64,000 nt of DNA from assembly GCF_002094305.1 (NCBI RefSeq), contig NZ_LWTX01000002.1, forward strand, positions 124,001 to 188,000, read 5' to 3'. Each line of letters opens with the position of its first letter. Position 1 is the first letter of the stretch. A model generated the notes under the pieces. The model ran no database searches. It worked only from the letters and a program-made list of their open reading frames with translations, and was not told where the DNA came from. This DNA is from Prescottella equi (GTDB lineage Bacteria; Actinomycetota; Actinomycetes; Mycobacteriales; Mycobacteriaceae). Below, piece by piece: positions 61,093 through 64,000 of this stretch. The translations under genes were made by a program, and so were the position numbers.

Positions 61093-62024
61093 ATGCGTAC
61101 GTCCACCACGCTCATCGCCTACGCCGGGGGGCTCGCGGTCGTCTTCGCCGCGGCCCTCGGCGTGGGCGCCGTCACGGGAAGTCCGATCGACATGACGAGC
61201 ACACACTCCGACAGCCACGCGGCCGCGGACCCCGAGCCCGCCTCGAGTGCCCCCGCCGGGTTACAGGTCTCGCAGGACGGCTACACCCTCGGCGAGGTCA
61301 CCTCGCCCACCAGCGCCGGCCAGGCCGGCACCCTGAGCTTCCGCATCCTGGACGCGGACGGAGCGCCGGTGCGCGAGTACGACGACCTGCACGAGAAGCA
61401 GCTGCACCTCATCGTCGTCCGCTCGGACACCAGCCAGTTCCGACACGTCCACCCCACGCTCGGGCCCGACGGCACATGGTCGATCGACTGGACCTGGCCC
61501 ACGGGCGGCACGTATCGCGTGTTCGCCGACTTCCAGGCGAGCGGCGCTCCCCGCCAACTCACCCTGGGCCGGAACGTCGACGTCGGCGGCGATCTGCAGC
61601 CGGCGGCACTGCCGACCCCGTCGCGCACGGCGACGGTCGACGGCTACACCATCACCCTCGACGGCGACCTCGGCACCGCAGGCGGACCGCTGACGCTCAC
61701 GGTCGCCCGCGACGGCGCGCCCGTCACTGATCTCGATCCCTACCTGGGCGCATACGGTCACCTGGTCGCGCTGCGCACCGGCGACCTGGCCTACCTGCAC
61801 GTGCACCCCGAAGGCGAACCCGGCGACGGTGTCACCGCGCCCGGCCCGGACGTCACGTTCCACGCACAGGCCCCGAGCGTCGGTACCTACCGACTGTTCC
61901 TCGACTTCCAGCACCGGGGCACCGTCCGCACCGCCGAGTTCACCGTTCCGGTCGGACCGGCGACCGCGCCATCGGCCACAGGATCCGTATCCGCACCTCA
62001 CGACGGTCACGAAGGAGGACACTG

Positions 62025-62025
<1 letters not shown>
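61093..62025 (+). CDS. Membrane-anchored, His-rich extracytoplasmic protein of the copper operon
   Basis: 310 residues, 8 nt after copZ. An N-terminal hydrophobic segment ([21 protein letters not shown], about 6-26) acts as signal or anchor. Two similar beta-rich domains follow, each with a His cluster: [21 protein letters not shown] (about 97-117) and [20 protein letters not shown]. It ends in a His-rich HDGHEGGH. The duplicated H-x-H sites suggest extracellular copper binding. I know this type from actinobacterial copper operons but not a defined function. It overlaps copA by one base (TGATG). Confidence 0.8.

Positions 62026-64000
<1,975 letters not shown>

Overview
The window looks like chromosomal DNA of a mycolic-acid actinobacterium, most likely Rhodococcus or another member of the Nocardiaceae. 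The evidence is very high GC with strong GC3 bias, many GTG/TTG starts, several leaderless-type starts (TANNNT followed 6-8 nt later by ATG/GTG), and a gene order that follows the Mycobacterium tuberculosis Rv1011-Rv1026 block (ispE, pks16-type ligase, pth, rplY, prsA, glmU, tRNA-Gln, TetR, mfd, mazG, transglycosylase, eno, ftsB, DUF501, ppx). The genus is an inference; no rRNA is present.

Layout. 1-1.6 kb: a gene start cut by the left edge, a gene-poor stretch and two small exported/membrane proteins. 1.9-6.6 kb (minus strand): tRNA-Leu, ppx, DUF501, ftsB/divIC, enolase and a wall transglycosylase. 6.7-10.1 kb: efeUOB ferrous iron uptake behind an IdeR-like box. 10.1-12.1 kb: an ABC-F ribosome-protection-type gene with a structured leader holding a leaderless 8-codon peptide. 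12.1-20.2 kb: mazG, mfd, TetR, tRNA-Gln, glmU, prs, closed by a 25-bp perfect hairpin. 20.2-27.7 kb: DUF2461, a zinc-knuckle protein, a GNAT, then ergothioneine genes egtABCD with a divergent egtE-like gene. 27.8-31.5 kb: a low-complexity lipoprotein, a flavoprotein, rplY and pth.

31.6-41.0 kb is the standout region: a self-contained selenocysteine island. fdhG encodes a molybdenum/tungsten formate dehydrogenase catalytic subunit interrupted by one in-frame UGA, followed directly by a bacterial SECIS hairpin. Behind it are an iron-sulfur subunit carrying a one-base frameshift and an NrfD-type membrane subunit. Convergent to these are selB, selA and tRNA-Sec(UCA); divergent from the tRNA is selD. 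The window therefore holds a selenoprotein and every dedicated factor needed to make it (SelA, SelB, SelC, SelD). The island sits between pth and the pks16-type acyl-AMP ligase, which are neighbours in M. tuberculosis.

41.0-56.8 kb: acyl-AMP ligase, prfC-pnuC, an LLM oxidoreductase, a MarR/MFS/aldo-keto reductase divergon with clear operator repeats, a secreted protein followed by a PrrAB-like two-component system, a 3-hydroxyisobutyryl-CoA hydrolase-type enzyme, small enzymes, an Uup-type ABC-F and ispE. 56.9-60.2 kb: an ABC-2 exporter divergent from a WYL regulator, with two inverted repeats between them. 60.3-64 kb: a cold-shock protein and a copper operon (CsoR-type operator, copZ, secreted His-rich protein, copA) that runs off the right edge.
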